Shown piece by piece: positions 1-7,775 of a stretch of 64,000 bases of DNA. The DNA lies in contig NZ_JAFMOY010000129.1 in assembly GCF_019049625.1 (NCBI RefSeq), positions 1 to 64,000 of the forward strand. Direction: 5' to 3'. The notes under the pieces were generated by a model, which was not told where the DNA came from, ran no database searches, and worked only from the letters and a program-made list of their open reading frames with translations. Source of the DNA: Rahnella ecdela (lineage in GTDB: Bacteria; Pseudomonadota; Gammaproteobacteria; Enterobacterales; Enterobacteriaceae). Positions within the stretch are counted from its first letter, which is position 1; the number at the start of each line of letters is the position of its first letter. The translations under genes were made by a program, and so were the position numbers.

Positions 1-127
1 CAAAGAAATGGAGTATGCCGATCCAAAACTGGCGGCTGGCGATGAGTCGTTTTATTATCGAGTTCGGTGACCGCCTGAGCGCTCACCTTTAATACGATGG
101 CAGTTACACAGAATTATTTACAGGGTC
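1..127 (+). mobile_element. Right end of an IS256-family insertion sequence
   Basis: This is the 3' terminus of an insertion sequence whose body lies left of the window. It contains the last codons of a transposase (stop at 90-92), followed within a few bases by a stretch (about 99-127) that looks like the terminal inverted repeat of enterobacterial IS256-type elements. It contains GGCAGTTACACAG and ends near ACAGGGTC. The exact outer edge is estimated from that resemblance, because the matching left end and any target-site duplication are outside the window. Confidence 0.7.
3..92 (+). CDS. IS256-family (mutator-type) transposase, C-terminal fragment
   Basis: Reading frame 3 is open from the left edge to the TAA at 90-92 and gives about 29 residues. 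They include WSMPIQNWRLAM, followed by FIIEFGDRL. This W..P...W......F.I.F.DR pattern is typical of the extreme C-terminus of IS256-family DDE transposases, which cut and paste the element through a circular intermediate. The two competing frames stop earlier (TGA at 68-70, and at about 43 in the third frame), so this frame is preferred. Only the tail is visible, so activity cannot be judged. The gene is on the same strand as the truncated immunity gene that follows. Confidence 0.75.
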   Translation, partial: KKWSMPIQNWRLAMSRFIIEFGDRLSAHL

Positions 128-678
128 GTAATATTCACTCACAGGTGGCAAGCCAGTTCTATCGAATTTTCACACGAAAATATATTCATCCTTCGGAACG
201 TTATATCGCAGTTCCTGGGTGGGATACATTCACAAGCGCTTTCTTAGTATCAAAAAACTATGGTCAGACCTGGCAGGTAGCGCCTATGTCCCCGGGACCT
301 AATGAGCCTAACGGAGATAACGTTCCTTCTTACGAAGATGTCATGTCCTTCACCGTGGTTAACGACCAGGGTTTCTTACAAACAAAACACAGCCTCTATA
401 CCTCATCAAAGCCTTTTGAAGACCCGCGCATTCTTCCCGGTGGGCCGGGTATTCCTTACACATTGGAAGATGGGACAGTTCAGACTGTAGAACCCAGTGC
501 ACCTGGCTGGGCCTGGGGAATGGTTTACATGACCAAACTAGGACTTAGCCATAGTACTTCGCAATTCAAAACCAACTGGCAGGATTTACCTGATCACTTG
601 CCCGAAGTGAAAAACTATCAGGGATGGGATCATATGCGCTGCGATATGGATGCGGGCAAAGTTGCGAAGAAACTGTAG
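97..678 (+). pseudogene. Tli3-like T6SS immunity protein, 5' end removed by IS insertion
   Basis: The frame encodes up to 193 residues. From about residue 30 it resembles the Tli3-like family of immunity proteins, which protect against type VI lipase/phospholipase-type effectors and normally carry an N-terminal signal or lipoprotein sequence. Recognisable blocks are HPSERYIAVPGWD, SFTVVNDQGFL, SSKPFEDPR, LPGGPGIPYT and, at the end, VPEVKNY-like and GWDHMRCDMDAGK. The ATG at 97 and the first ten codons lie in the insertion-sequence terminus, no Shine-Dalgarno sequence precedes it, and no signal peptide remains. The intact gene therefore probably began further upstream and was interrupted. It looks more A+T-rich than its neighbours, as is common for T6SS accessory cargo. 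The family call is from memory of conserved blocks; no effector gene is visible on this side of the element. Confidence 0.6.
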
Positions 679-714
679 ACGGTAATCGGGCAAAGCTATT
701 TTCAAGAAAGCAAA

Positions 715-741
715 AAGGCCAGCAGCGCTGGCCTTTTATGT
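715..741. terminator. Bidirectional terminator between the Tli3-like gene and exbD
   Basis: A GGCCAGC/GCTGGCC stem with a short loop is flanked by A-rich sequence on the left and a T-run on the right. It can end transcription from the left gene and from exbD, which converge here. Confidence 0.75.
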
Positions 742-760
742 ACTTCGGAGCTGACAAAAC

Positions 761-1195
761 CTACTGCGCCGCGGCGGCACCGGTTTGTTCGGCGCCGACC
801 AGTCCGACTTTCAGGTAACCGGCTTTACGCAGGTTATCCATCACTTTCATCAGCGTTTCGTAATCCACCGTCTTATCCGCCCGGAAGAAAATCGTACTCT
901 GCTTGTTGCCCTGAGTACGTTGATCCAGCATCTCGGTCAGATTGTCGCTATTCACTGGCGTATCACCAAGGAAAAGCTGTTTATCTGCTTTCACCGACAG
1001 GAAAATCGGTTTCTCCGGACGCGGCTGTGGTTTCGCCGTGGAGGCCGGTAAATCCACCCGCACATCTACGGTCGCCAGCGGTGCAGCCACCATGAAGATG
1101 ATCAGCAGCACCAGCATCACGTCGATGAAAGGCGTGACGTTGATGTCATGCATTTCACCGCTTTCGTCGATATCGTCGTTTAACCGAATAGCCAT
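761..1195 (-). CDS. exbD: ExbD, TonB-complex proton channel subunit
   Basis: ExbD forms, with ExbB, the inner-membrane proton channel that energises TonB-dependent outer-membrane transport. The 144-residue protein has a short cytoplasmic N-terminus, one membrane segment at about residues 23-43 (FIDVMLVLLIIFMVAAPLA) and a periplasmic C-terminal domain. Asp25 in TPFIDV matches the proton-carrying aspartate of the family. It starts 9 bases after the exbB stop and is surely co-transcribed. The length is close to the usual ~141 residues. FepA, encoded later in this window, depends on this machine. Confidence 0.95.
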   Translation of the reverse strand: MAIRLNDDIDESGEMHDINVTPFIDVMLVLLIIFMVAAPLATVDVRVDLPASTAKPQPRPEKPIFLSVKADKQLFLGDTPVNSDNLTEMLDQRTQGNKQSTIFFRADKTVDYETLMKVMDNLRKAGYLKVGLVGAEQTGAAAAQ

Positions 1196-1204
1196 AATCT
1201 GCTC

Positions 1205-2152
1205 TTACCCTACGCGTAACTGACCTGTCTGACCGCGTGGCGCATCGCCTTCGCTGGCAGCCAGATCCAAATCACGACCCTGCAGCAGAATAATCTGCGC
1301 AGCCACATCGCCAACCTGATGACGGTAAGACGTAATGGTACGGGCGAAAATATTGTAGATAACCACCGCAGGAATAGCGGCAATCAGACCTACAGCAGTC
1401 GCCAGCAGGGCTTCTGCGATACCCGGCGCCACGACGGCCAGGTTAGTAGTCTGCGTCTGCGCGATACCGATGAAGCTGTTCATGATGCCCCAGACAGTAC
1501 CGAACAGACCGACGAACGGAGAAATTGCCCCGATGGTCGCCAGAATACCGTTGCCACGTCCCATGTAACGGCCAGCGGCGCTGACGCGGCGCTCAAGGCG
1601 GAAGCCGGTACGCTCTTTGATGCCGTTGTTGTCGGTGGAACCGGCAGACAATTCGAGTTCGTTCTGTGCATCGCGGATCATCTGCGCGCTGATGCTACTG
1701 GCAGCGAAGCTTTCGGCTTGTTCAGCGGCTTCGTCCAGCGTACGGACGGAAGACAGCGCATCAAACTCACGGCGCATGCGGCGCTTACCGGTGAATACTT
1801 CTGCGCCTTTGCTGAACAGCAACGCCCAGGTCACCACGGAGGCCAGCAGCAGGCCGATCATAACGGTTTTCACCACGATATCCGCGTGATGATACATGCC
1901 CATAACAGACAAATCGGTTGGAATGACAGGGGTCGCTTCGGCAGGTACCGGTTGCATAACCGGTGCGGACGTTGCATCACCAGTGGCCGGTGCAGGATTG
2001 TCAGCCGTTGCCGGTTGAGCTGCCGCAGAAGTGACGGCTTGTCCAGCCGGCGTCGCAGGCGCAGCCATGGCGTTGCCGCTCAGACCAGCAACCAACATTA
2101 ACGACATCAGTAATGAGGTCGCCTCTTTCATCTTATTGCGAGCCGTTTTCAC
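1205..2152 (-). CDS. exbB: ExbB, TonB-complex channel subunit with extended N-terminus
   Basis: ExbB is the pentameric inner-membrane scaffold of the TonB motor. This version has 315 residues, about 70 more than E. coli ExbB. The extra part is N-terminal: a signal-peptide-like segment (MSLMLVAGLSGNAMA, about residues 16-30) and then an Ala/Pro/Thr-rich linker to about residue 80, before the first conserved membrane segment near 95-112. The conserved core includes RGNGILATIGAISPFVGLF and AEALLATAVGL. Some Serratia ExbB proteins are known to have such an extension. The start is a GTG at 2152, chosen because a GGAGG lies about six bases upstream; the ATG seven codons later has no comparable ribosome-binding site. 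exbD follows directly. Confidence 0.93.
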   Translation of the reverse strand: MKTARNKMKEATSLLMSLMLVAGLSGNAMAAPATPAGQAVTSAAAQPATADNPAPATGDATSAPVMQPVPAEATPVIPTDLSVMGMYHHADIVVKTVMIGLLLASVVTWALLFSKGAEVFTGKRRMRREFDALSSVRTLDEAAEQAESFAASSISAQMIRDAQNELELSAGSTDNNGIKERTGFRLERRVSAAGRYMGRGNGILATIGAISPFVGLFGTVWGIMNSFIGIAQTQTTNLAVVAPGIAEALLATAVGLIAAIPAVVIYNIFARTITSYRHQVGDVAAQIILLQGRDLDLAASEGDAPRGQTGQLRVG

Positions 2153-2227
2153 GCGTCGCCTCCAGCCAGAATCAGTGTGTAGAAGGAATGAATAACGCCG
2201 AATGATATCAAAGAAAAAGGTCTAATT

Positions 2228-2246
2228 GATAGTCGTTCTCATTATT
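2228..2246 (-). promoter_or_regulatory. Putative Fur box upstream of exbB
   Basis: On the minus strand these 19 bases read AATAATGAGAACGACTATC, matching most positions of the classical Fur consensus GATAATGATAATCATTATC. It sits about 75 bases upstream of the exbB start, a suitable place for iron-dependent repression of exbBD. Confidence 0.6.
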
Positions 2247-2510
2247 ATTTACATTGTCGCGTCTTGAGGCTGCCGTGTCATTGACAGATGACAAGGTTTT
2301 TCGTGTTTGTACAAGAGATGAACAATTTAACCTTCATCACACTTTCTATAAAAATCATACAGAAAATCAATCATCTGAGCTTCATTACCCAAGTCAAAAC
2401 AATGTTTTAAATATTAAGTAACAGCTTTTTACATTTGTTATGAGTTTGTGATAACGCTCAAATACCGCGCAGTAAAAAATAGGATAAGGTGCTTCCACAG
2501 GCAAAGACCG

Positions 2511-2539
2511 TTCAACGGCATGCACTGTATCCCTATAAT
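2511..2539 (+). promoter_or_regulatory. Candidate sigma-70 promoter of the TRAP operon
   Basis: A perfect TATAAT at 2534-2539 is preceded, 17 bases upstream, by a weak -35 (TTCAAC, 3 of 6). It lies about 105 bases before the dctP-type start codon. The -35 match is poor, so an activator may be needed or the real promoter may differ. Confidence 0.35.
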
Positions 2540-2643
2540 TTAAAAGCTTATTTAGATTTTTTCAAAATGAACCTGCTACGTCTATCCGGTTCGATACTTG
2601 CTCTCATTTATTTTCCCTTACTGAGTACCCTGGAGACAAACTG

Positions 2644-3621
2644 ATGAAAATGCAAAAAGCACTTCTCAGCCTTTGCCTGAGTTCCGCGACCCTATTATTT
2701 ACTCACAGCCTGTCCGCACAAACGCTGAAAGCTGCCGACGTGCATCCGCAAGGTTATCCGAACGTCGTCGCCGTTCAGCACATGGGCGAAAAGCTGCAAA
2801 AGCAAACTGACGGACGCCTCGAAATTAAAACTTTCCCTGGCGGTGTTCTGGGGGATGAAAAGCAGGAAATTGAGCAGGCACAGCTCGGCGCGCTGGACAT
2901 CATTCGTGTATCAATGACGCCGGTCGCTTCGATTTTGCCGGAAATAAACGTCTTCACCCTGCCCTACATATTCCGCGACGAAGACCACATGCACAAAGTG
3001 CTTGATGGTCAGATCGGTAAAGAGATCGGTGACAAGATCACTAACAATCCGAATTCCCGGCTGGTGTTCCTCGGCTGGATGGATGGCGGCACGCGTAATC
3101 TGATTACCAAAGAGCCGGTGGTGAAACCGGAAGATCTGCACGGCATGAAAATCCGCGTGCAGGGCAGCCCGATTGCATTAGCAACGCTGAAAGCCATGGG
3201 CGCAAACCCGGTAGCGATGGGTGTCAGTGAAGTGTTCAGCGGCATGCAAACAGGCGTTATCGATGGCACCGAAAACAACCCGCCGACGTTTGTCGCCCAC
3301 AACTATCTGCCGGTGGTGAAAAACTACACCTATAGCCGCCACTTTATTATTCCTGAGTTGTTCCTGTATTCAAAAGTGAAATGGGACAAGCTGAAACCCG
3401 AAGATCAGCAGTTAATCCTCAAACTGGCGAAAGAAGCGCAGGATGAGCAGCGCGAACTGTGGAAAACTTATAACGAGAAAGCGCTGGCGACAATGAAAGC
3501 AGGCGGCGTGAAATTCTATGAGATCGACCCTGCGACCTATGTCAAAGCCACGCAATCTGTCCGTGATGAATTCGGCAAAGACCATCAGGAACTGATGCAA
3601 CAAATCGCTGACGTTAAGTAA
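2644..3621 (+). CDS. TRAP transporter substrate-binding protein, DctP family
   Basis: This is the periplasmic receptor of a tripartite ATP-independent periplasmic transporter, which usually brings in organic acids by sodium symport. Of 325 residues, the first ~25 form a Sec signal peptide ending at LSAQ. The mature part shows the DctP pattern: AADVHPQGYP near the start, PGGVLGDEKQEIEQ at about 60-75, and the GMKIRVQG block near residue 170 carrying the arginine that normally salt-bridges the substrate carboxylate. The start is supported by CTGGAGA ten bases upstream. The small and large permease genes follow on the same strand. The ligand cannot be named from sequence: C4-dicarboxylates, sugar acids or other carboxylates are all possible. 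Confidence 0.88.
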   Translation: MKMQKALLSLCLSSATLLFTHSLSAQTLKAADVHPQGYPNVVAVQHMGEKLQKQTDGRLEIKTFPGGVLGDEKQEIEQAQLGALDIIRVSMTPVASILPEINVFTLPYIFRDEDHMHKVLDGQIGKEIGDKITNNPNSRLVFLGWMDGGTRNLITKEPVVKPEDLHGMKIRVQGSPIALATLKAMGANPVAMGVSEVFSGMQTGVIDGTENNPPTFVAHNYLPVVKNYTYSRHFIIPELFLYSKVKWDKLKPEDQQLILKLAKEAQDEQRELWKTYNEKALATMKAGGVKFYEIDPATYVKATQSVRDEFGKDHQELMQQIADVK

Positions 3622-3632
3622 AGCCTGATAAC

Positions 3633-3655
3633 GGCAGCCTGCGGGCTGCCTCTTT
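3633..3655 (+). terminator. Intercistronic hairpin after the TRAP binding-protein gene
   Basis: A GGCAGCC/GGCTGCC stem with a four-base loop lies 12 bases after the dctP-type stop, followed by TCTTTCC. It has no real T-run, so it probably stabilises the upstream message or attenuates readthrough, letting the binding protein be made in excess over the permease. Confidence 0.45.
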
Positions 3656-3677
3656 CCGCTATTTCGCCGGGGGATTT

Positions 3678-4190
3678 ATGGTTTCGAGTTATCACACCCT
3701 GATGGACATTCTTTACCGCTGCGCGATGTGGCTTGCCGGAATTGCGTTGCTGCTGATGGTGGCGGTGATCCCGGTCGGGATCTTCGCCCGTTACGTGATG
3801 AACAGCGCCCTTTCATGGCCTGAGCCTATCGCCATTCTGTGCATGGTGACCTTCACCTTTATCGGTGCCGCCGTAAGTTACCGCGCGGGTTCGCATATTG
3901 TGGTTGCGATGGTCACTGACCGTTTGCCACCTGCCTTGAAAAAATTCGCCGCGCTGCTTTCTGACCTGATGATGCTGGCGATAAGCGTATTTATTTTCTG
4001 GTACAGCCTGCAATTGTGCAGTGAGCTCTGGCAACAGCCGGTGGCGGAATTCCCGCTACTGACCGCCGGACAAACCTATCTGCCGTTGCCGGTAGGTTCT
4101 GCGCTGACGCTGTTATTCATCATTGAGCAGATCATTGCCGGACCGCAGCATCAGCGTCCTGTGGTGATGCTGGGCAATTCTGACGCCTGA
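3678..4190 (+). CDS. TRAP transporter small permease, DctQ family
   Basis: This is the small membrane subunit of the TRAP transporter, which links the binding protein to the large permease. The 170-residue protein has about four hydrophobic segments (roughly residues 15-35, 48-70, 90-112 and 130-150), as the family has. It has the DctQ-type FARYVMNSALSWPEPIA stretch near residues 36-52. A GGGGGA lies seven bases before the ATG. It follows the receptor gene by 56 bases and precedes the large permease by 13, so the three genes form one operon. Confidence 0.87.
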   Translation: MVSSYHTLMDILYRCAMWLAGIALLLMVAVIPVGIFARYVMNSALSWPEPIAILCMVTFTFIGAAVSYRAGSHIVVAMVTDRLPPALKKFAALLSDLMMLAISVFIFWYSLQLCSELWQQPVAEFPLLTAGQTYLPLPVGSALTLLFIIEQIIAGPQHQRPVVMLGNSDA

Positions 4191-4203
4191 CCGGGAGCCT
4201 GAT

Positions 4204-5496
4204 ATGGATGCCGTAATTTTGCTGTTAACGCTGGCTGTCATGCTGGCGATTGGCGTACCGGTCGCCTATGCCGTCGGGCTGAGTGCACTGGCGGGGGCCT
4301 GGTGGATTGATCTGCCATTCGAAGCACTGATGATCCAACTGACCAACGGCGTGAACAAGTTTTCACTGCTGGCGATCCCGTTCTTTATTCTGGCGGGTGC
4401 GATCATGGCGGAAGGAGGGATCGCCCGCCGGCTGGTCAGTTTTGCCTACATATTTGTCGGATTTATTCGCGGCGGACTGTCGCTGGTCAACATTGTGGCC
4501 TCGACCTTTTTCGGTGCGATTTCCGGTTCTTCGGTTGCAGATACCGCGTCAATTGGTTCGGTGATGATCCCGGAAATGGAGAAGAAAGGTTATCCGCGTG
4601 ACTTTGCAGCGGCGGTGACCGCCAGCGGTTCGGTGCAGGCGATCCTGACGCCACCAAGCCATAACTCGGTGATTTATTCACTGGCAACCGGCGGTACGGT
4701 GTCGATTGCCGCTCTGTTCATCGCCGGTATTCTGCCTGGTTTACTGCTCAGTCTGACACTGATGGTGATGTGCGTAGTGTTCGCCCACAAGCGCGGCTAT
4801 CCGAAAGGCGAACGCGTGCCGTTCCGTCAGGCGCTGAAGATTTTCATCGACACGCTGTGGGGGCTGATGACCGTCGTCATCATCATGGGCGGTATTCTCA
4901 GCGGGATATTTACCGCAACGGAATCCGCGGCGATTGCCTGCTTATGGTCGTTCTTCGTTACCATGTTTATCTACCGCGATTACAAGTGGAACGAACTGCC
5001 GAAACTGATGTACCGCACGGTCAAAACCGTCAGTATCGTGATGATCCTGATTGGCTTTGCCGCCAGTTTTGGCGCGGTAATGACCTATATGCAGTTACCG
5101 ATGCGCATCACCGAATTCTTCACCTCGATCTCCGACAACAAGTACGTGATCCTCATGTGTATCAACATCATGCTGCTGGTGATCGGCACGCTGATGGATA
5201 TGGCACCGATCATTCTGATCCTGACACCGGTGCTGTTACCCGTGGTGTTATCGCTCGGCATAGATCCGGTACATTTCGGTATGATCATGCTGGTGAATCT
5301 GGGGATCGGGCTTATTACCCCGCCGGTCGGCTCGGTGCTGTTTGTCGCCAGTGCAGTCAGTAAACAGAGCATCGAAAAAGTGGTTAAAGCCATGATGCCG
5401 TTCTACTGCGTGCTGTTCGTGGTGCTGATGCTGGTGACCTATATCCCGACTATTTCGCTGTTCCTGCCCAAACTCTTCGGCGTCTATACCGGCTGA
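4204..5496 (+). CDS. TRAP transporter large permease, DctM family
   Basis: This is the large, ion-coupled permease of the TRAP system. It has 430 residues with around twelve hydrophobic segments across its whole length, the normal size and layout. Family marks include PFFILAGAIMAEGGIARRL (about residues 60-78), the GAISGSSVADTASIGSVMIPEM block near 100-122, and a TPPSHNSVIYS turn near 147-157. The second half repeats the fold, with GTLMDMAPIILILTPVLLP and LGLITPPVGSVLF-like motifs. It is the last gene of the operon and is closed by a strong terminator. Confidence 0.9.
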   Translation: MDAVILLLTLAVMLAIGVPVAYAVGLSALAGAWWIDLPFEALMIQLTNGVNKFSLLAIPFFILAGAIMAEGGIARRLVSFAYIFVGFIRGGLSLVNIVASTFFGAISGSSVADTASIGSVMIPEMEKKGYPRDFAAAVTASGSVQAILTPPSHNSVIYSLATGGTVSIAALFIAGILPGLLLSLTLMVMCVVFAHKRGYPKGERVPFRQALKIFIDTLWGLMTVVIIMGGILSGIFTATESAAIACLWSFFVTMFIYRDYKWNELPKLMYRTVKTVSIVMILIGFAASFGAVMTYMQLPMRITEFFTSISDNKYVILMCINIMLLVIGTLMDMAPIILILTPVLLPVVLSLGIDPVHFGMIMLVNLGIGLITPPVGSVLFVASAVSKQSIEKVVKAMMPFYCVLFVVLMLVTYIPTISLFLPKLFGVYTG

Positions 5497-5518
5497 CGCC
5501 AGGCCATATTTCTCCCTT

Positions 5519-5544
5519 GCCCGTCGTGATGACGGGCTTTTTTT
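5519..5544 (+). terminator. Terminator of the TRAP operon
   Basis: A GCCCGTC/GACGGGC stem with a five-base loop is followed by seven T residues, a textbook Rho-independent terminator 22 bases after the DctM-type gene. Confidence 0.9.
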
Positions 5545-5686
5545 ATGTGTGAAACGGGCACGGTTGGCTGAAATTTTTTCATTCATCCCCCAAAAGCCTG
5601 ATCCCATAAATTCATCATGTTAAGTTAATGAGATATCAGCGGATGCCAGAATGCGCCGCGCAACCTAACAGGGTGAAATACGGATT

Positions 5687-6880
5687 ATGTCGTCTAAAAA
5701 AATTGAAACTGCGCTGGTCAGCGCCGGACGGGACAAGAAGTTCACGCAAGGCTCAGTGAATGCGGTGATCCAGCGTGCGTCATCTCTGGTGTTTGAAACC
5801 GTGGCGGATAAAAAACATGCTACCGCCAATCGCGCCAATGGCGAGCTGTTTTACGGACGTCGCGGCACTCTTACGCATTTCTCGCTGCAACAGGCGATGG
5901 TCGAGCTGGAAGGCGGCGCGGGCTGCGCGCTGTATCCCTGTGGCGCGGCGGCAGTCAGCAATGCCGTGCTGTCATTCGTCAGCAGCGGTGACCACATTCT
6001 GGTGGCCGGTTCTGCTTACGAACCGACACAAGATTTCTGCGAAAAAGTGCTGAAGAAACTCGGCGTTTCCACCACCTATTTTCCGGCCAATATCGGCGCT
6101 GAACTGGGCTTACTGATGCAACCGGACACCAAAGTGGTGTTCCTCGAATCGCCGGGTTCTATCACCATGGAAGTCCCTGACATTCCGGCGATGGTGAAGG
6201 CCGTGCGTGCGGTTAATCCCGATGTTGTCATTATGATCGACAACACCTGGGCGGCGGGCATCCTGTTTAAAGCGCTGGAATTTGATATCGATATTTCGAT
6301 TCAGGCAGGCACCAAATATATCGTCGGGCATTCCGATGCGATGATTGGCACCGCCGTTTCTAATGAACGTTGCTGGGCGCAGTTGCGCGAACATTCTTAT
6401 CTGATGGGGCAAATGGTCGATGCCGATACGGCATATGTCGCGAGTCGCGGATTGCGCACGATGGGCGTGCGCCTGAGACAACATGCCGAAAGCAGTATCC
6501 GCATTGCGCAGTGGCTGGCGGAGCGCCCGGAGGTAGCAGCAGTAAATCATCCGGCATTGCCCGCAAGCAAAGGGCATGAATTCTGGAAGCGGGACTTCAC
6601 CGGCAGCTGCGGCCTGTTCTCTTTCGTGCTGAAACAGCGCCTGAGCAAACAGCAGCTGTCTGACTATCTCGACCACTTCGAACATTTCAGCATGGCGTAT
6701 TCGTGGGGCGGCTTCGAATCGCTGGTTCTGGCCAATCAGCCGGAAGAGATTCAGGCTATCCGACCGGCGGAAACCGTCGATTTTACCGGCACGTTGGTGC
6801 GTCTGCATATCGGGCTGGAAAACTGTGACGATCTGATTGCCGATCTTTCAACGGCTTTTGAACGGATAAACGCTTCCTGA
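5687..6880 (+). CDS. metC: Cystathionine beta-lyase MetC
   Basis: MetC is a cytosolic pyridoxal-phosphate enzyme that cleaves cystathionine to homocysteine, pyruvate and ammonia in methionine synthesis. The 397-residue protein is full length (395 in E. coli). The cofactor lysine is Lys210 in [13 protein letters not shown], at the family position. Other marks are the YGRRG stretch near 56-60 and ALYPCGAAA near 81-89. In E. coli metC sits beside exbB; here a TRAP operon has come between them. No clear MetJ operator repeats were seen in the 140 bases upstream. Confidence 0.96.
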   Translation: MSSKKIETALVSAGRDKKFTQGSVNAVIQRASSLVFETVADKKHATANRANGELFYGRRGTLTHFSLQQAMVELEGGAGCALYPCGAAAVSNAVLSFVSSGDHILVAGSAYEPTQDFCEKVLKKLGVSTTYFPANIGAELGLLMQPDTKVVFLESPGSITMEVPDIPAMVKAVRAVNPDVVIMIDNTWAAGILFKALEFDIDISIQAGTKYIVGHSDAMIGTAVSNERCWAQLREHSYLMGQMVDADTAYVASRGLRTMGVRLRQHAESSIRIAQWLAERPEVAAVNHPALPASKGHEFWKRDFTGSCGLFSFVLKQRLSKQQLSDYLDHFEHFSMAYSWGGFESLVLANQPEEIQAIRPAETVDFTGTLVRLHIGLENCDDLIADLSTAFERINAS

Positions 6881-6970
6881 ACCACGGAGATTGCGACATG
6901 CCGCGCAGATCGGTAAGGTAACCGGCGGATATTCATTCGCGAAATGATAATAATCTGTAAGCTCTCTATA

Positions 6971-7008
6971 GCTCCGGGTGACTGATGCCGGAGCCTTCTG
7001 TCTTTTTT
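6971..7008 (+). terminator. Probable metC terminator
   Basis: A GCTCCGG/CCGGAGC stem with a ten-base loop is followed by CTTCTGTC and a run of six T residues. The T-run is offset from the stem by about eight bases, so efficiency may be moderate. Confidence 0.55.
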
Positions 7009-7094
7009 ACAGTGTCCTCAGATCAACATATCCGTCGATGATCCGCGCTACACTGGCAAGCGACAGTTTTCAATGAACAGAAACAGGACAGAAT

Positions 7095-7754
7095 ATGGCA
7101 GTGCTTTGCGACATTTTTCATGCGCTCTGGCAGCATGATTTCAGTATGCTCGCCGACCCGAATCTTCTCTGGGTCATTTATGCCGTTCTGTTTGCCACGC
7201 TGTTTCTTGAAAACGGCTTACTGCCCGCCTCTTTCCTGCCCGGTGACAGCCTGCTGCTGCTGACCGGGGCGCTTATCGCCAAAGGCGTGATGAGCTTTAT
7301 CCCTACACTGATTATTCTGGTCACTGCGGCGAGTCTGGGTTGCTGGCTGAGCTATATTCAGGGGCGGTGGCTCGGCCACACCAAACTGGTCAAAGGCTGG
7401 CTGTTGCAGCTTCCGGCGCATTATCACCAGCGCGCGCATCAGATGTTTATTCAGCACGGGTTGATGGCGTTGCTGGTCGGGCGTTTTCTGGCTTTTGTGC
7501 GGACGCTATTGCCGACAATGGCGGGAATATCCGGCCTGAACAATGCCCGCTTTCAGTTCTTTAACTGGCTGAGCGCGATATTGTGGGTAGGGGTAGTGAT
7601 TTCTCTGGGCTTCGCACTGAGCCACATTCCGATAGTGAAACGCCATGAAGATCAGGTCATGGCGGGGCTGATGATTTTACCGGTTCTGTTGCTGGTCGTC
7701 GGTCTGGCCGGTGCGCTGCTGGTTATCTGGAAGAAACGTAAATGCCGTTTCTGA
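7095..7754 (+). CDS. yghB: DedA-family inner-membrane protein YghB
   Basis: YghB belongs to the DedA family of inner-membrane proteins needed for envelope homeostasis, proton-motive-force maintenance and, by recent family work, lipid-carrier translocation. The protein is 219 residues, the same as E. coli YghB. DedA marks are visible: [18 protein letters not shown] at about 36-53, with the acidic membrane residue, and the [16 protein letters not shown] motif at about 137-152 with the essential arginines. Several hydrophobic segments span the protein, and it ends in a basic cytoplasmic tail (KKRKCRF). Its place between metC and yqhC matches E. coli. Confidence 0.92.
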   Translation: MAVLCDIFHALWQHDFSMLADPNLLWVIYAVLFATLFLENGLLPASFLPGDSLLLLTGALIAKGVMSFIPTLIILVTAASLGCWLSYIQGRWLGHTKLVKGWLLQLPAHYHQRAHQMFIQHGLMALLVGRFLAFVRTLLPTMAGISGLNNARFQFFNWLSAILWVGVVISLGFALSHIPIVKRHEDQVMAGLMILPVLLLVVGLAGALLVIWKKRKCRF

Positions 7755-7775
7755 AACCTTTCAGAACAGACCGTT

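Larger units (their letters stand above)
2153..2643. other. Intergenic region between exbB and the TRAP operon
   Basis: This 491-base A+T-rich stretch separates the divergent exbB and TRAP operons. It holds the Fur-like site near exbB and a candidate promoter for the TRAP operon near 2511-2539. No open reading frame or RNA gene is convincing in the remainder. Confidence 0.5.

Noticed and set aside
1319-2101. Long open frame antisense to exbB (260 codons)
   Set aside because: It mirrors the codon structure of exbB, has low-complexity Arg/His-rich content, no family resemblance and no ribosome-binding site.
5497-5686. MetJ operator upstream of metC
   Set aside because: No tandem copies resembling AGACGTCT could be found in this interval.
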